From the NCBI RefSeq assembly GCF_002950945.1, contig NZ_CP012673.1, forward strand, positions 1,736,001 to 1,800,000: DNA of 64,000 nt, in the 5' to 3' direction. Numbering within the stretch: the first letter of the stretch is position 1; each line of letters opens with the position of its first letter. The DNA is from Sorangium cellulosum. GTDB taxonomy: Bacteria; Myxococcota_A; Polyangia; Polyangiales; Polyangiaceae. Under the pieces are notes generated by a model that saw only the letters and a list, made by a program, of their open reading frames with translations, was not told the DNA's origin and did no database searches. The translations under genes and the position numbers were made by a program. Shown here piece after piece: positions 1 to 8,083 of this stretch.

Positions 1-415
1 CGAGCACGATCTGGCCGGCTGCGAGCAGGCGCCCGGCGAGGTCAGCCAGCACCTCCAGGCGCGCGTTGGCTTCGTGCTCGGTCCGGCACGTCGGCAAGCT
101 GAACGTGGGTCGACCGGCCTTGCCAAGGCTGAGGCGCGCGGTCCACGTCTTGCCGCGCAGCCGGACGGAGCCGGCTCCGTTGGCGCGCTTCTCTCCTGCT
201 GACCTGCCAGCCTCGCGGGCGGCCGGCTTCGGCAGCTCCGTCAGGTTCGTCGAGCCCGGCGGCTCCGCGACGGGCGCAGCCGCCTCCGCCCCCGGAGAGG
301 GGCGGCCCCCCGGGCGGCGTGTACGCCGGTCGTTCAGTGTCGATGCGGGAAGCGGCAAGGAAGGGAGGGCGGGCGAGCGCTTGGCACGCGCGCGCCGCTG
401 GGGTACGTCGGTCAT
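1..415 (-). CDS. Integrase (site-specific recombinase), N-terminal part, cut by window edge
   Basis: The frame is open from an ATG at 415 leftward to the window edge, about 138 residues. The first ~75 residues are Arg/Pro/Ala-rich. From about residue 80 the protein reads GAGSVRLRGKTWTARLSLG, then a Thr/Cys turn and an alternating helix rich in Ala and Leu. This is the pattern of the N-terminal arm-type DNA-binding region of phage-type integrases (basic strand, short strand, then a helix with a conserved Glu-Ala). The catalytic R-H-R-Y domain would lie outside the window, so the recombinase call is an inference from the N-terminal domain alone. A small HTH gene lies 70 nt upstream on the same strand, which fits an excisionase/integrase pair. 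Confidence 0.55.
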   Translation of the reverse strand, partial: MTDVPQRRARAKRSPALPSLPLPASTLNDRRTRRPGGRPSPGAEAAAPVAEPPGSTNLTELPKPAAREAGRSAGEKRANGAGSVRLRGKTWTARLSLGKAGRPTFSLPTCRTEHEANARLEVLADLAGRLLAAGQIVL

Positions 416-485
416 GGGTCGGTCTCCGGTGATGCGGGGGTCGATCAAGGGCTCGCCCGGCGTTCCAGCGCCGAGCGAGCCCGCT

Positions 486-1001
486 CTACTTCTGCCGCAG
501 CCTACCACGCCTCGCGCCGTCGAGAGGAGCACTCGCTCGATCGGTGCGTGCGCACCGGACAGGTTCGAGGCCGGCGGAGGCCAGCACCGCGGCAACACGC
601 GTACGCTCTTCCGCCTCTGCGTCACGGCGCGGCGCCGGCTGCGTCGCCAGCGCCTGGAGGTAGGCGACGAACGCCTCGCGCTGGACCAGGCGCAGCTTGC
701 CGAGCTTCGCGACCGGCAAGGGGAAGCCTGGCGCGCGGATCGTGTCGAGGAAGATGCGGGCCGGGATGCCGGTGACCGCCTCGACGTTCTTCTGCGAGAG
801 CATCTCTGGCTGCGGCGCCGTGATGGTGAGCCCGTCCAGCGGGATCGCGAGCGTCGCGGTGGCAGTGGGGTTGATAGTGCCTAGGCGCTGAGATCCGCCG
901 AGGGGCCGCTCCATGACTAGCCTGTCGGTAGCTCGCATGCCGCTGGCCGCCTGACGAAGAGCAAGCGGTGCCGGACCACGCGCGAGAGCCGCTTGTGTCA
1001 T
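486..1001 (-). CDS. Small HTH DNA-binding protein upstream of the integrase
   Basis: 171 residues. Residues ~66-115 hold a helix-turn-helix-like core with MLSQKNVEAVTGIPARIF, a loop, and LRLVQREAFVAYLQAL. This resembles the single HTH of excisionase-type or MerR-type small regulators found beside integrases. The N-terminal ~65 residues and the Arg-rich tail look disordered. The gene is on the same strand as the integrase fragment and only 70 nt before it, so the two probably share a transcript. A perfect palindrome sits 85 bp upstream of the start and could be its operator. The HTH is visible by pattern only; the role in excision or repression is inferred from position. Confidence 0.55.
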   Translation of the reverse strand: MTQAALARGPAPLALRQAASGMRATDRLVMERPLGGSQRLGTINPTATATLAIPLDGLTITAPQPEMLSQKNVEAVTGIPARIFLDTIRAPGFPLPVAKLGKLRLVQREAFVAYLQALATQPAPRRDAEAEERTRVAAVLASAGLEPVRCARTDRASAPLDGARRGRLRQK

Positions 1002-1085
1002 TCCATACCTCCATCCGTGTTGGGTTCGCGCTCAACCGTGACCGACACCGCCGGAATGAGCCCGAAAAGGTAATTCTGCGGCTAA

Positions 1086-1106
1086 GGTAGTTCGACTCGA
1101 ACTACC
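1086..1106. promoter_or_regulatory. Perfect 10-bp inverted repeat upstream of the HTH gene
   Basis: GGTAGTTCGA is followed by one base and its exact reverse complement. A further half-like copy, GGTAGTTCT, lies at about 1209-1217. The position, 85 bp before the HTH gene start, suggests an operator for that gene or an integrase accessory site. Confidence 0.45.
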
Positions 1107-1865
1107 CGGAGACGCCCCGGGGAAAAACACCGTGTCGCATCGCGGGGTTACGCGTTCTGGAAGGCGCCGCTGAGGGCCGAAAATGGGGAGGATCGAAGGG
1201 GTCAATTTGGTAGTTCTGCGCGCTCCGTCGGCGCCGCGCATGGAGCCGACACGGAGCGGGGCGCCACGGTAGGCGCGTCGCGCAGAACGCGAGCACCGCC
1301 CGCGGTCGTCGAGCGGCGCCACGAGCAGCAGGATTTCGTCGTGACGCGTCCGAGGCGCTCGCGTAGGACGCCTGGCCACCTCAGTACGGAAGGTCATCAG
1401 CCGGCCAACCCGCGGAGCGCGATTGGAGGTCGTCGCCTTCTTCGGCTGCGGTCGCGGTCGTCGCGCTGACCATCGACGTCCCGCTCGCGTCCGCTTGCGG
1501 CTCTTCCAAGGCGGCGACGAGATCCCCTCTGGATGTGCTGGACAGGGTGGCATCCGCGGTGAGCGCACGAGTATCGGGCACAGGCAAACTCCTTTGGCGA
1601 AGGCCGGAGGTCAAACGTCCGATGCGCAAAGTTTAGCGCGGCAGCGCGAGCCTCCTGTTTTTTGTACTCCACGGGACGTGTACTCTGCCGTCGAGTACAT
1701 GTGTCGTCCGCGGCTGCTTCTCCTGAGAAATCACTGCGTTACACTTCCTTCGGCCTATGCCCAGACGTCGAGGCCAAATGTACTCTGTGACGGTCGCCCG
1801 GGAACGGTCGGATCCTCGCGTACGGGCCCCTCCTCAGCCGCTCCATCATGAGCAATTACTGAAGG
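1107..1865. other. Long stretch without a convincing gene
   Basis: No reading frame here has both a plausible start and protein-like composition. A minus-strand frame at 1381-1629 (82 codons) is open but has no recognisable domain and no clear ribosome site. The part from 1640 to 1800 is locally AT-richer and contains a cluster of TGTACTC words, which looks regulatory rather than coding. Confidence 0.5.
1663..1785. promoter_or_regulatory. Cluster of TGTACTC boxes
   Basis: TGTACTC occurs at 1663 and 1679 (16 bp apart), its reverse complement GAGTACA at 1693, and TGTACTCTG again at 1779, exactly 100 bp after the identical 9-mer at 1679. Four copies within 125 bp of a GC-rich genome look like a repressor or activator binding array. 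The regulated gene is not evident. Confidence 0.35.
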
Positions 1866-2100
1866 ATTGCTGCGCACGGCGACACCTGGGGTACCCTCGA
1901 CGCCCTCGGCGCGCCCTACTACCTGTTCCGATGGGCCGCCGGCCCCGGGCTGAGGGACGTCGAGGAGCGCGAGCGCCGCTTCCGCGCCGCGTGTGGAGCT
2001 CCTGCGCGAGGCGCCGCGGACCTTGGCCGGCCTGGCGCAGGGCGATGTCGTGCAGTTCGAGGTGTGCGCCGCCAGCGGCAGCCGGCCCACGGCGCCGTGA
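1866..2100 (+). pseudogene. Frameshifted fragment of an unidentified protein
   Basis: Protein-like sequence runs in one frame from about 1866 (GDTWGTLDALGAPYYLFRWA, then DVEERERRFRA) and continues in the +1 frame from about 1993 (VELLREAPRTLAGLAQGD, then VVQFEVCAASGSRP) to a stop at 2098-2100. Joining the two gives a coherent ~75-residue C-terminal piece with acidic/basic helices, whereas each single frame degenerates into Arg/Pro-rich text. There is no start codon after the stop at 1860-1862, so this is a 5'-truncated, frameshifted remnant. I do not recognise the family. The next 300 bases (2101-2401) show nothing convincing on either strand. Confidence 0.35.
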
Positions 2101-2401
2101 CCGGCCGTGAGTGCGGGCGACGTTGGCGCACGGGCGAGGTCGTCCCGCTCTGCGTGCGCCCCCGTCAGCGCGCCGTGACGGCTCCCAGGGGACGTCGTGC
2201 AGCCCCAAGCTGCGCGGCGGCCAGTGCGCCCTCACGGCGGCGACGTGGACCGGCAGCCGGCGCCAGGAGGCGCCCCGGACGGCACGACCCCCCTCCATGG
2301 TGATGTTCTCGCCAAATTTCCGGTTGACGTACAATTCTACGATCAGAAGGATGGCTCGTCGTCACGTTGCTCGTTCGTCGCCGAGATGAGGGAAGGATAC
2401 G

Positions 2402-2941
2402 ATGGGCACGAGAGGCGGACGGATGTCATGCGCGGCAACGGTCGTCCTCCCGCTCGTTGTCGTTCCGGCGCAGGGAGCAGCGTCCGAGCTGAGCGCCGGT
2501 GTGAGCTTCGGGTGGATCCAGGCTGGCACAGCTCAGCGCCTCGCGGTGGGGCCGCATGCAGGGATATCATGGCACATCGAGAGAGACCTCTTGTTCAAGG
2601 TTCACGACCTGTGCAGCGTCGTGCCTCCGATCCAGGCAGGTGGGGCCGGCGTTTACAATCACACCTCCGTCGCCCTTGGATATGCCTGGAAGAACGTCGA
2701 TCTCAGCGCGGGGCCATCGGCTGCGATCTACCTCATGCCGGCGTGTGGTAACACCTTGTGTGGACGCATCGCCGGGATGGCAGTGGGCGGGCACGCGCAG
2801 ATTAACGCGTACGTTGCCGGACCGCTCGGCGTGTCGGTGACTGCTAACGCGGATTGGATCGGCGGGAGCAGCCGTGTGCTGCCTGGTCAAGCGTCGGTGA
2901 CTGTTGTCGCCGGCCCCGTGCTTCGATGGAGTGCCAAATGA
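2402..2941 (+). CDS. Secreted, probably outer-membrane barrel-like protein
   Basis: 179 residues. A hydrophobic signal segment ending near PAQGAAS is followed by alternating Gly/Ala/aromatic strands (ELSAGVSFGW, HTSVALGYAWKNVDLSAG, VAGPLGVSVTANADW) that end at the C-terminus with LRW plus a short tail. This is typical of small beta-barrel outer-membrane proteins. Two Cys pairs are present in the middle. GGAAGGA lies just before the ATG. Its stop overlaps the start of the next gene in an ATGA, so the three genes 2402-4742 form one translationally coupled operon. No specific family is recognised; the barrel call is from strand pattern only. Confidence 0.6.
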   Translation: MGTRGGRMSCAATVVLPLVVVPAQGAASELSAGVSFGWIQAGTAQRLAVGPHAGISWHIERDLLFKVHDLCSVVPPIQAGGAGVYNHTSVALGYAWKNVDLSAGPSAAIYLMPACGNTLCGRIAGMAVGGHAQINAYVAGPLGVSVTANADWIGGSSRVLPGQASVTVVAGPVLRWSAK

Positions 2942-3651
2942 ACGCAAAGAGAAGTCTGCTGCTGATCGTGGCCATCGCCATCTGGACGCTGGCGGCATGC
3001 AACTGGACGGTGGGAGACTGCTATCCCCGCGAGGAGTGGGAAGAGGGCGCAGGCGCAGGTGGTCCAGTCGGGCCGCCCGTTCCCGTCTTCACCTCCGCCG
3101 GGTCGGGTGACTTCGGGGCGGAGCCGCCGGATGACGGAGAGCGCAAGATCCAGTGCAACAAAACGGAGGACGACGACGAAGAGGAAAGCCCGAACGACAG
3201 CTCGGAGAGGCCGAGGGATAGCCCGACGAGCCCGCCAGATCCCTGCCAGCAGAGCGGCGCTCCAAGCATGGGGTGCACGGGCAAAATACCGATCGATCCG
3301 CGGGCTTTCAATTTTGCTACGATCGTTGCCTACGATGGTATTGGTGTTGCAGGTGGTTGGCAGGAGACAAAAGCATATTTGGCTTTCGGTCATGATGGAG
3401 AGGGTGACTCAACGTGTATGGTTCACATTGGGATGCCACTGCGAAGCGAAGAGTGGGGAACAATCTCGTCGGACAGGGCAGCACAGATTAGCGCCGACGT
3501 GGCGAACTGGTCAGCAGATATAGTATACGAAAAGGATAGAGGCGCGCAGCTCCCCCCTGGCATATTCTGCAATAGGTTCAAGTCTAGAATGGTAGAGCGC
3601 TTTGCCAGTGGTTTGTACAAGGGCCTTGGCGCCAGGGTTCAAAATCCATGA
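2938..3651 (+). CDS. Lipoprotein with acidic linker and conserved C-terminal domain
   Basis: 237 residues. The ATG at 2938 overlaps the previous stop. A signal peptide ends in the lipobox LAAC (Cys ~20). Residues ~35-110 are a Pro/Gly/Asp/Glu-rich linker, then a Cys-containing globular domain (~120-237) with IVAYDGIGVAGGWQE, MVHIGMPLRSEEWGTIS and a terminal LPPGIFCNRF region. The domain pattern recalls lipoproteins of myxobacteria that are paired with a downstream gene like the one here; I cannot name the family. The four-base overlap with the next gene (ATGA at 3648) argues for an obligate pair, possibly effector and partner. That role is inference. Confidence 0.55.
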   Translation: MNAKRSLLLIVAIAIWTLAACNWTVGDCYPREEWEEGAGAGGPVGPPVPVFTSAGSGDFGAEPPDDGERKIQCNKTEDDDEEESPNDSSERPRDSPTSPPDPCQQSGAPSMGCTGKIPIDPRAFNFATIVAYDGIGVAGGWQETKAYLAFGHDGEGDSTCMVHIGMPLRSEEWGTISSDRAAQISADVANWSADIVYEKDRGAQLPPGIFCNRFKSRMVERFASGLYKGLGARVQNP

Positions 3652-4742
3652 AACACAGCCTCGACGAACTACTAGACATTGTCTACCGATATTACCCCCG
3701 TGGCGTTGGAATCACCGGTGATGTCGACGAAGAGCTCATCCGCCAGACCGAAGAGCACGCCCGGCTCGTGGCTGCGCGGATCCGAGCATCAAAAGATGAG
3801 CGTTGGCAATCTATGCTGCGTCGCATCGATGACCGCTTCCCTCGTATGCTCATGAACCGTTCGCTGCATCTCATCACGGGCGGCTGCGACGGCTGCTACT
3901 CCTTCACGGTTGATCTTCTAAAATCCACCGGTGAGCCTCTGTGGTTTCAAATAAGTTTCCTGGCTCCTTACTACATTGTTCACAAATCCTGCACGATCGA
4001 GATCGTGAAACAGGTGAGCGACCTGTTCGTGGTCGTATTCCGAGGCTTGCGGTTCATTGTTTATCGAAGCCCATTCGATCCAGGCTTCGTGTCGCGGCCG
4101 GACGATAGCCTCAGGTTCGTCAACGTCAGTAAACGCTATGTTACCTTCGATCTGTTGCCCGAAGAACAGCTATATGTGGAGTGGATTTCCCGTGATATCG
4201 AAGCGACCTTCGGTTGCGAGCGCATGCCGCCGGAGATCGGAACCGTGCTCGTGCCGGATGTGACAGCAGGCGTGCGCCTTCCTGGTGAGGTTAGACTCTA
4301 CGATTGCTTGTTTTCGGACGAGCATTCATGGGTAAAACCATCGCCGTCTGAAGTGTCGGCTGGCGGCGTGGACGTCGAAGTGAGCAAGCTCACGGATTCG
4401 CTCGTTGCGGTGCTTACCGTGCTCGCGGCGCTCTATCAAATCGCATGGGCCCTGATGCCTGAGGTGCAGAGCGGTTCTTCCTACTGGGTGATGACGACGG
4501 ATGGGGTCCTGCGCAAAGAGGAAGTATTGAGAGTGCTTGCAAAAATTCGGGTGCTCATGGATCCGCCGAAGACTCCACGCGGCATCGCTTCCAAGCGCGA
4601 GCTCGAAGCCGCAGCGCGCGAGTTGGAAACGCTGGTCGCGTCGTGGGACGGTGAAGGCGACCCGCCGGCCGCCATGGTCGCATGGGCCTCCCGCTTCCTG
4701 GATAGCTGGCTCGTAAACGCGGATCCCGGAGCCTCCTCGTAG
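3648..4742 (+). CDS. Cytoplasmic protein partnered with the lipoprotein, possible immunity-type function
   Basis: 364 residues with no signal peptide. The first ~230 residues form a mixed alpha/beta domain: an N-terminal helix (MKHSLDELLDIVYRYYPRG), a helix with ERWQSMLRRI, then strands such as LHLITGGCDGCYSFTVDLL and DLFVVVFRGLRFIVYRSPF. The C-terminal ~120 residues are helical and include VLTVLAALYQIAWALMP, which may be membrane-associated or a buried helix. The gene overlaps the lipoprotein gene by four bases and its GC content is a little lower than its neighbours. The layout (secreted protein followed by a coupled cytoplasmic partner) fits a toxin/immunity pair but also a surface-protein/assembly pair. 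Confidence 0.5.
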   Translation: MKHSLDELLDIVYRYYPRGVGITGDVDEELIRQTEEHARLVAARIRASKDERWQSMLRRIDDRFPRMLMNRSLHLITGGCDGCYSFTVDLLKSTGEPLWFQISFLAPYYIVHKSCTIEIVKQVSDLFVVVFRGLRFIVYRSPFDPGFVSRPDDSLRFVNVSKRYVTFDLLPEEQLYVEWISRDIEATFGCERMPPEIGTVLVPDVTAGVRLPGEVRLYDCLFSDEHSWVKPSPSEVSAGGVDVEVSKLTDSLVAVLTVLAALYQIAWALMPEVQSGSSYWVMTTDGVLRKEEVLRVLAKIRVLMDPPKTPRGIASKRELEAAARELETLVASWDGEGDPPAAMVAWASRFLDSWLVNADPGASS

Positions 4743-4785
4743 CCGTCGTGGAGATCCGTGCAGTCCTCCCGGGACGCATCTGCGA

Positions 4786-6312
4786 CTATTCAGGAAACCG
4801 AAGCGTCTCGTGGGCCTCGCCGCTCTCTCCTACCGTCGTGCTGCCGTCGTGGTTCCAGCTCGTGCCGCCCGGGCCAGGCGGACCGAGTTCGATGCTGACG
4901 CCCTCGAGCGTGAGCTGGTCCTCATCGAGGTAGGCGATGCCGATCGAGTCGCCACCGCGCCCTGGGCCGCCGTAGCCGCCGGGCCCGCCATCGCCGCCGT
5001 GGCCGCCGAGACAGGAGTAGAACCCGTTCCCCAGTGCTCCGCCCCGTGCGCCTCTGCCGCCTCTGCCGCCGTCCTCGGGTGGCCCGCCGTCGCCGCCCGA
5101 GCCGGCGCGGGACGTCGTGATCTTGGTGTCGCGCACGGTCACCCGGGCGTGAAGCGCGAGGACGCCGATGGACGGCTGTCCGTTCGCTCCCCCGCGGCCG
5201 CCGCGGCCTCCGCAACCGCCGGCCCCGCCCGAGCCTCCTCCTGGGCCTCCCCTCAACTCCACGCCGCACAGGGCGAGCCCACCCCAGCGACCGCCACCGC
5301 CGCCGCCGCCCTGGCCCGGCGTGCCCCAGGTGCCCTCGCCCCCCGTGCCGCCCTCCCATCCTGTCTCGGTGAGGCGCCCGATGCCCGTGCCCGGTGCGCC
5401 CTGTGTTCCCGGAGCCCCCGGGCCCCCAATGGATCCGCTGGAGCAGCTCCGGTTGTCTCGCTCCCCGAGACCGCCGCGCGAGGGCGAAGCGTAGGCGGGC
5501 TCCCCGTCGCGGCCATCTTCGGCGCTGTCGGGCAGCCCGTCCCCTCCCTTGCCGCCGACGCTCGTGAGCCCGCTCTCGCACCGGTTCACAACCGCCGGGC
5601 CGCCGGCGACGATGAACGCCGAGCACGCGTCCCTACCGAACATGCCATCCGGTCCGTCCGGTTGCCTGGTCGGCCACCGCTCACCGTTGCTGCCTCCATT
5701 TCCTCCGCTGGAGGAAATCTCGCTCCGCAGGATCTCCGCGGCCGCGCTGGACTGAACGAGCACGCCGACCGAGCCCCGGCTCGGGAGGACGAGATCGGCG
5801 ATCGTCGACACCCCGTCCGCGGCCCCCGTGTCTTCGGGGCCCGCGGGCTCGACGACCACCACGGGGGTGAAGACCCGCCTGTGGTTCAGCAGGGTCCGCG
5901 GGAGCAGGGGATCGCGCACCCATTTACGGCAGTGGAATCCCCCGAGGAGATCCACGCCGGAGGGCACCTTGATCTGCTCCACGAGGAACCCCTCGTTGCA
6001 GAGGAACACGCGCCCTCGTCCAACACGCGCGAGCTCGACGGCGCGCGTGATGGTGTACACCGGCTTCGTCTTCGTGCCGGGGTTCCTGTCGTCGCCGCCA
6101 CCGTAGTTTCCGGCGACGAACACGCCGCAGCCGTCGTCGAGGATGTCGGCAGCAACGTGCTCGACGCAGACCGGCTCCGGGGGCGGCTCGTCCTGGCACG
6201 CCGTGCCCTCGCAGGGCGTCACGCCAGGGTCGCTCACGTCGGGCACAGTTCCACAGCCAGTGGCCCACGGCGACAACAGGAGGACGAAGGTAGCTGCGGT
6301 GGTCTTTGTCAT
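4786..6312 (-). CDS. Gly-rich lipoprotein of the DUF1565/beta-helix type (intact paralogue)
   Basis: 508 residues from the ATG at 6312, chosen because it has AGGAG ten bases upstream and opens a signal peptide with a lipobox-like ATGC; longer upstream frames are antisense to nothing useful. Residues ~50-200 carry DGCGVFVAGNYGGGDDRNPG and TITRAVELARVGRG, the DUF1565 arrangement that starts right-handed beta-helix proteins, followed by short helix turns. Residues ~210-470 are dominated by Gly-Gly-X runs (GGTGGEGTWGTPGQGGGGGG), as in PGRS-like surface proteins. The broken gene on the other side of the ISKra4 element is a clear paralogue and formerly ended 37 bp upstream, so the two were one operon. 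The role is probably cell-surface; no enzyme motif is present. Confidence 0.7.
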   Translation of the reverse strand: MTKTTAATFVLLLSPWATGCGTVPDVSDPGVTPCEGTACQDEPPPEPVCVEHVAADILDDGCGVFVAGNYGGGDDRNPGTKTKPVYTITRAVELARVGRGRVFLCNEGFLVEQIKVPSGVDLLGGFHCRKWVRDPLLPRTLLNHRRVFTPVVVVEPAGPEDTGAADGVSTIADLVLPSRGSVGVLVQSSAAAEILRSEISSSGGNGGSNGERWPTRQPDGPDGMFGRDACSAFIVAGGPAVVNRCESGLTSVGGKGGDGLPDSAEDGRDGEPAYASPSRGGLGERDNRSCSSGSIGGPGAPGTQGAPGTGIGRLTETGWEGGTGGEGTWGTPGQGGGGGGGRWGGLALCGVELRGGPGGGSGGAGGCGGRGGRGGANGQPSIGVLALHARVTVRDTKITTSRAGSGGDGGPPEDGGRGGRGARGGALGNGFYSCLGGHGGDGGPGGYGGPGRGGDSIGIAYLDEDQLTLEGVSIELGPPGPGGTSWNHDGSTTVGESGEAHETLRFPE

Positions 6313-6349
6313 GGGTGTCTCCTGACGGTTGCCGCTAGTACGGGGCGGC

Positions 6350-6502
6350 TCATCGAGGCGGTTCCGGCTCTGGCGCATCGAACCGGTACCAGAACAGCGC
6401 GATCCCGTCTTCCGCCTCGCCGAGCTGACTTTCCGGAGCTGCATTGGCGCCGAGCCCTCCCTCGCCGGCCTGCCCGGGCAAGACCGTCGCATGCTCCAGG
6501 AT
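6350..6502 (-). pseudogene. C-terminal remnant of the lipoprotein gene split by the ISKra4 element
   Basis: Fusing the reading frame of the 8027-9550 gene at its last pre-insertion codon (8084-8086) to 6493 continues in frame for about 47 codons (HATVLPGQAGEGGLGANAAP, then ALFWYRFDAPEPEPP) and stops at 6350-6352. It holds the missing end of the interrupted gene and lies 37 bp before the start of the intact paralogue. Confidence 0.75.
6494..6502. repeat. Left target-site duplication of the ISKra4 element
   Basis: CTCCAGGAT directly abuts the left terminal inverted repeat and is repeated exactly at 8084-8092, abutting the right end. Confidence 0.85.
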
Positions 6503-8083
6503 GGGTGTAGGTCTCACACTGACTTGAATTCATTCAGCTTTTCGACACCCTGAGGCGCACCCGGTGACAGAAGTTGCGGACGCGTGAGAATTTGTCGCCG
6601 CTGGTCGGAATTGTTCTTGGTATGGCGAAGCGATCGGTGGCGGCGGGAGCACCGGAGAGAACTACGAGTACAAAGGGGAAAGCGCTCGACGTGCTGAAGA
6701 CCTTCATCCAGGAGCGCGAGGGCAAGCCGCCCGCCGGTGACTTCGGGGCGTTCGAGCGCGATCTGCGCAGTAAGATGGCGGAGGTCGAGCGAGATCTCGT
6801 CGCCGAGGAACTGGAGCGTCTAGACGTGGACGCGCCCGTCGTTCTGATCGACGGCGTACCGCATCGCAGGGTGCTGCGCTGCGAGGAGACGTACCTGTCG
6901 GCGGCTGGACCGGTTCGGGTCGAGCGCACGCTGTACTCGACGAGGCGGGATGGCGAGCGAGCGGTCAGTGCGCTGGAGCTTCGCGCCGGCATCGTGGAGA
7001 AGTACTGGACGCCCCTGGCGGCCGAGCAGGCGGTTTTCATGGTCGCCCACATGACGCCCCAGGAGAGCGAGGCGCTGTGCGCGAAGCTCGGCCACATGCA
7101 ACCGTCGAAGAGCAGTCTCGATCGACTCCCGAAGCAACTCGGAGGTGAGTGGGAAGCACAACGCGAGTCGTTCGAGAAGACAGTGCGCGCCGGCGACATC
7201 GTGCCCGTTGAGGCCGTCACGGTAGCCGTCTCGCTCGACGGAGTGCTCGTACCGATGCGTGACGGTGGCCGCGAAGAGAAGCGGGCACGAACATCGGCCG
7301 AAGGCAGGCCGGCGAGTGGACCGGCAGGGTATCAGGAAGTCGGGTGTGGAACCGTATCGTTCTACGATGCAGCAGGTGAGCGCTTGAGCACCGTCAAGAT
7401 CGGACGGATGCCGGAGTTCAAGAAGTCCACGTTGAAGAAGATCCTCGCCGAGGAGCTTGGAGCAGCACTCGGGCAGCGACCCGAGCTGAAGCTGGTGACG
7501 GTCGCGGATGGAGCGAACGACAACTGGGATTTCCTTCATGGCGCGCTGCCGCCGAGCGTTGAAGTTCTCGACTTCTACCATGCCGCCGAGCACCTCAACG
7601 TCGCCTTGGGCGCCGCGTATGGCGAAGGGACCGTGAAGTGCCGTGCGCAGTTCGACAAGCTGCGCCTCGTGCTGCTCGAAGATCCCGACGGCGTCGAGAA
7701 GATCATTCGGTCGCTTGTCCATCTTACAAAGCAGCACCCAGGCAGCGGTCGCATTGGGACCGAGCTGGCTTACTTTCGCAAGCACCGTCGTCGCATGCGG
7801 TATGCAACCTGGCGCGCCGCGTGCCTTCCCATCGGCTCAGGTATAGTCGAGGCGGCTTGTAGAACGCTCGCGGCGCAGCGCATGAAACGGAGCGGAATGC
7901 GCTGGAGGCATGAGGGTGGCCAGGCGATCCTGACCTTCCGTGGCCTGATCCAGAGCGAGCGCTTCGACGGCGCTTGGGCGTTGCTCGCAGCCACATATAA
8001 AGCTGAGGTGACGCTCTTCGAAAACGTTATCGCGCTGAGCGACTATCGGCGGTAATCCCGATGTCAGTGTGGGAGCTACACCC
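6503..8083 (+). mobile_element. Complete ISKra4-family insertion sequence
   Basis: The ends are 21-bp inverted repeats with two mismatches: left 6503-6523 begins GGGTGTAGGTCTCACACTGA, and right 8063-8083 read on the minus strand begins GGGTGTAGCTCCCACACTGA. Perfect 9-bp direct repeats flank them. The element is 1581 bp and encodes one transposase. The intact ends, intact transposase and perfect target duplication point to a recent insertion. It has cut a Gly-rich lipoprotein gene that reads on the opposite strand. Confidence 0.9.
6622..8055 (+). CDS. ISKra4-family transposase
   Basis: 477 residues from the ATG at 6622 (MAKRSVAAGAPER); a start 48 bases earlier is possible. The transposase has the family features: an N-terminal helical region, a catalytic strand VAVSLDGVLVPMRDGG (first Asp), LVTVADGANDNWDF (second Asp), the DFYHAAEHL box, and GSGIVEAACRTLAAQRMKRSGMRW near the end with the final Glu. 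All catalytic positions are present and the frame is uninterrupted, so the enzyme is likely active. It is the only gene of the element. Confidence 0.9.
   Translation: MAKRSVAAGAPERTTSTKGKALDVLKTFIQEREGKPPAGDFGAFERDLRSKMAEVERDLVAEELERLDVDAPVVLIDGVPHRRVLRCEETYLSAAGPVRVERTLYSTRRDGERAVSALELRAGIVEKYWTPLAAEQAVFMVAHMTPQESEALCAKLGHMQPSKSSLDRLPKQLGGEWEAQRESFEKTVRAGDIVPVEAVTVAVSLDGVLVPMRDGGREEKRARTSAEGRPASGPAGYQEVGCGTVSFYDAAGERLSTVKIGRMPEFKKSTLKKILAEELGAALGQRPELKLVTVADGANDNWDFLHGALPPSVEVLDFYHAAEHLNVALGAAYGEGTVKCRAQFDKLRLVLLEDPDGVEKIIRSLVHLTKQHPGSGRIGTELAYFRKHRRRMRYATWRAACLPIGSGIVEAACRTLAAQRMKRSGMRWRHEGGQAILTFRGLIQSERFDGAWALLAATYKAEVTLFENVIALSDYRR

Noticed and set aside
1086..1106. Palindrome with TTCGA considered as a tRNA T-arm or attachment site
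   Set aside because: No cloverleaf can be drawn around it and no second attachment copy is visible.
1381..1629. 82-codon minus-strand frame
   Set aside because: No ribosome site, no family; kept only as a remark in the gap entry.
4810..6510. Plus-strand frame opposite the Gly-rich lipoprotein
   Set aside because: Ala/Pro/Arg-rich complement of Gly-Gly-X codons.
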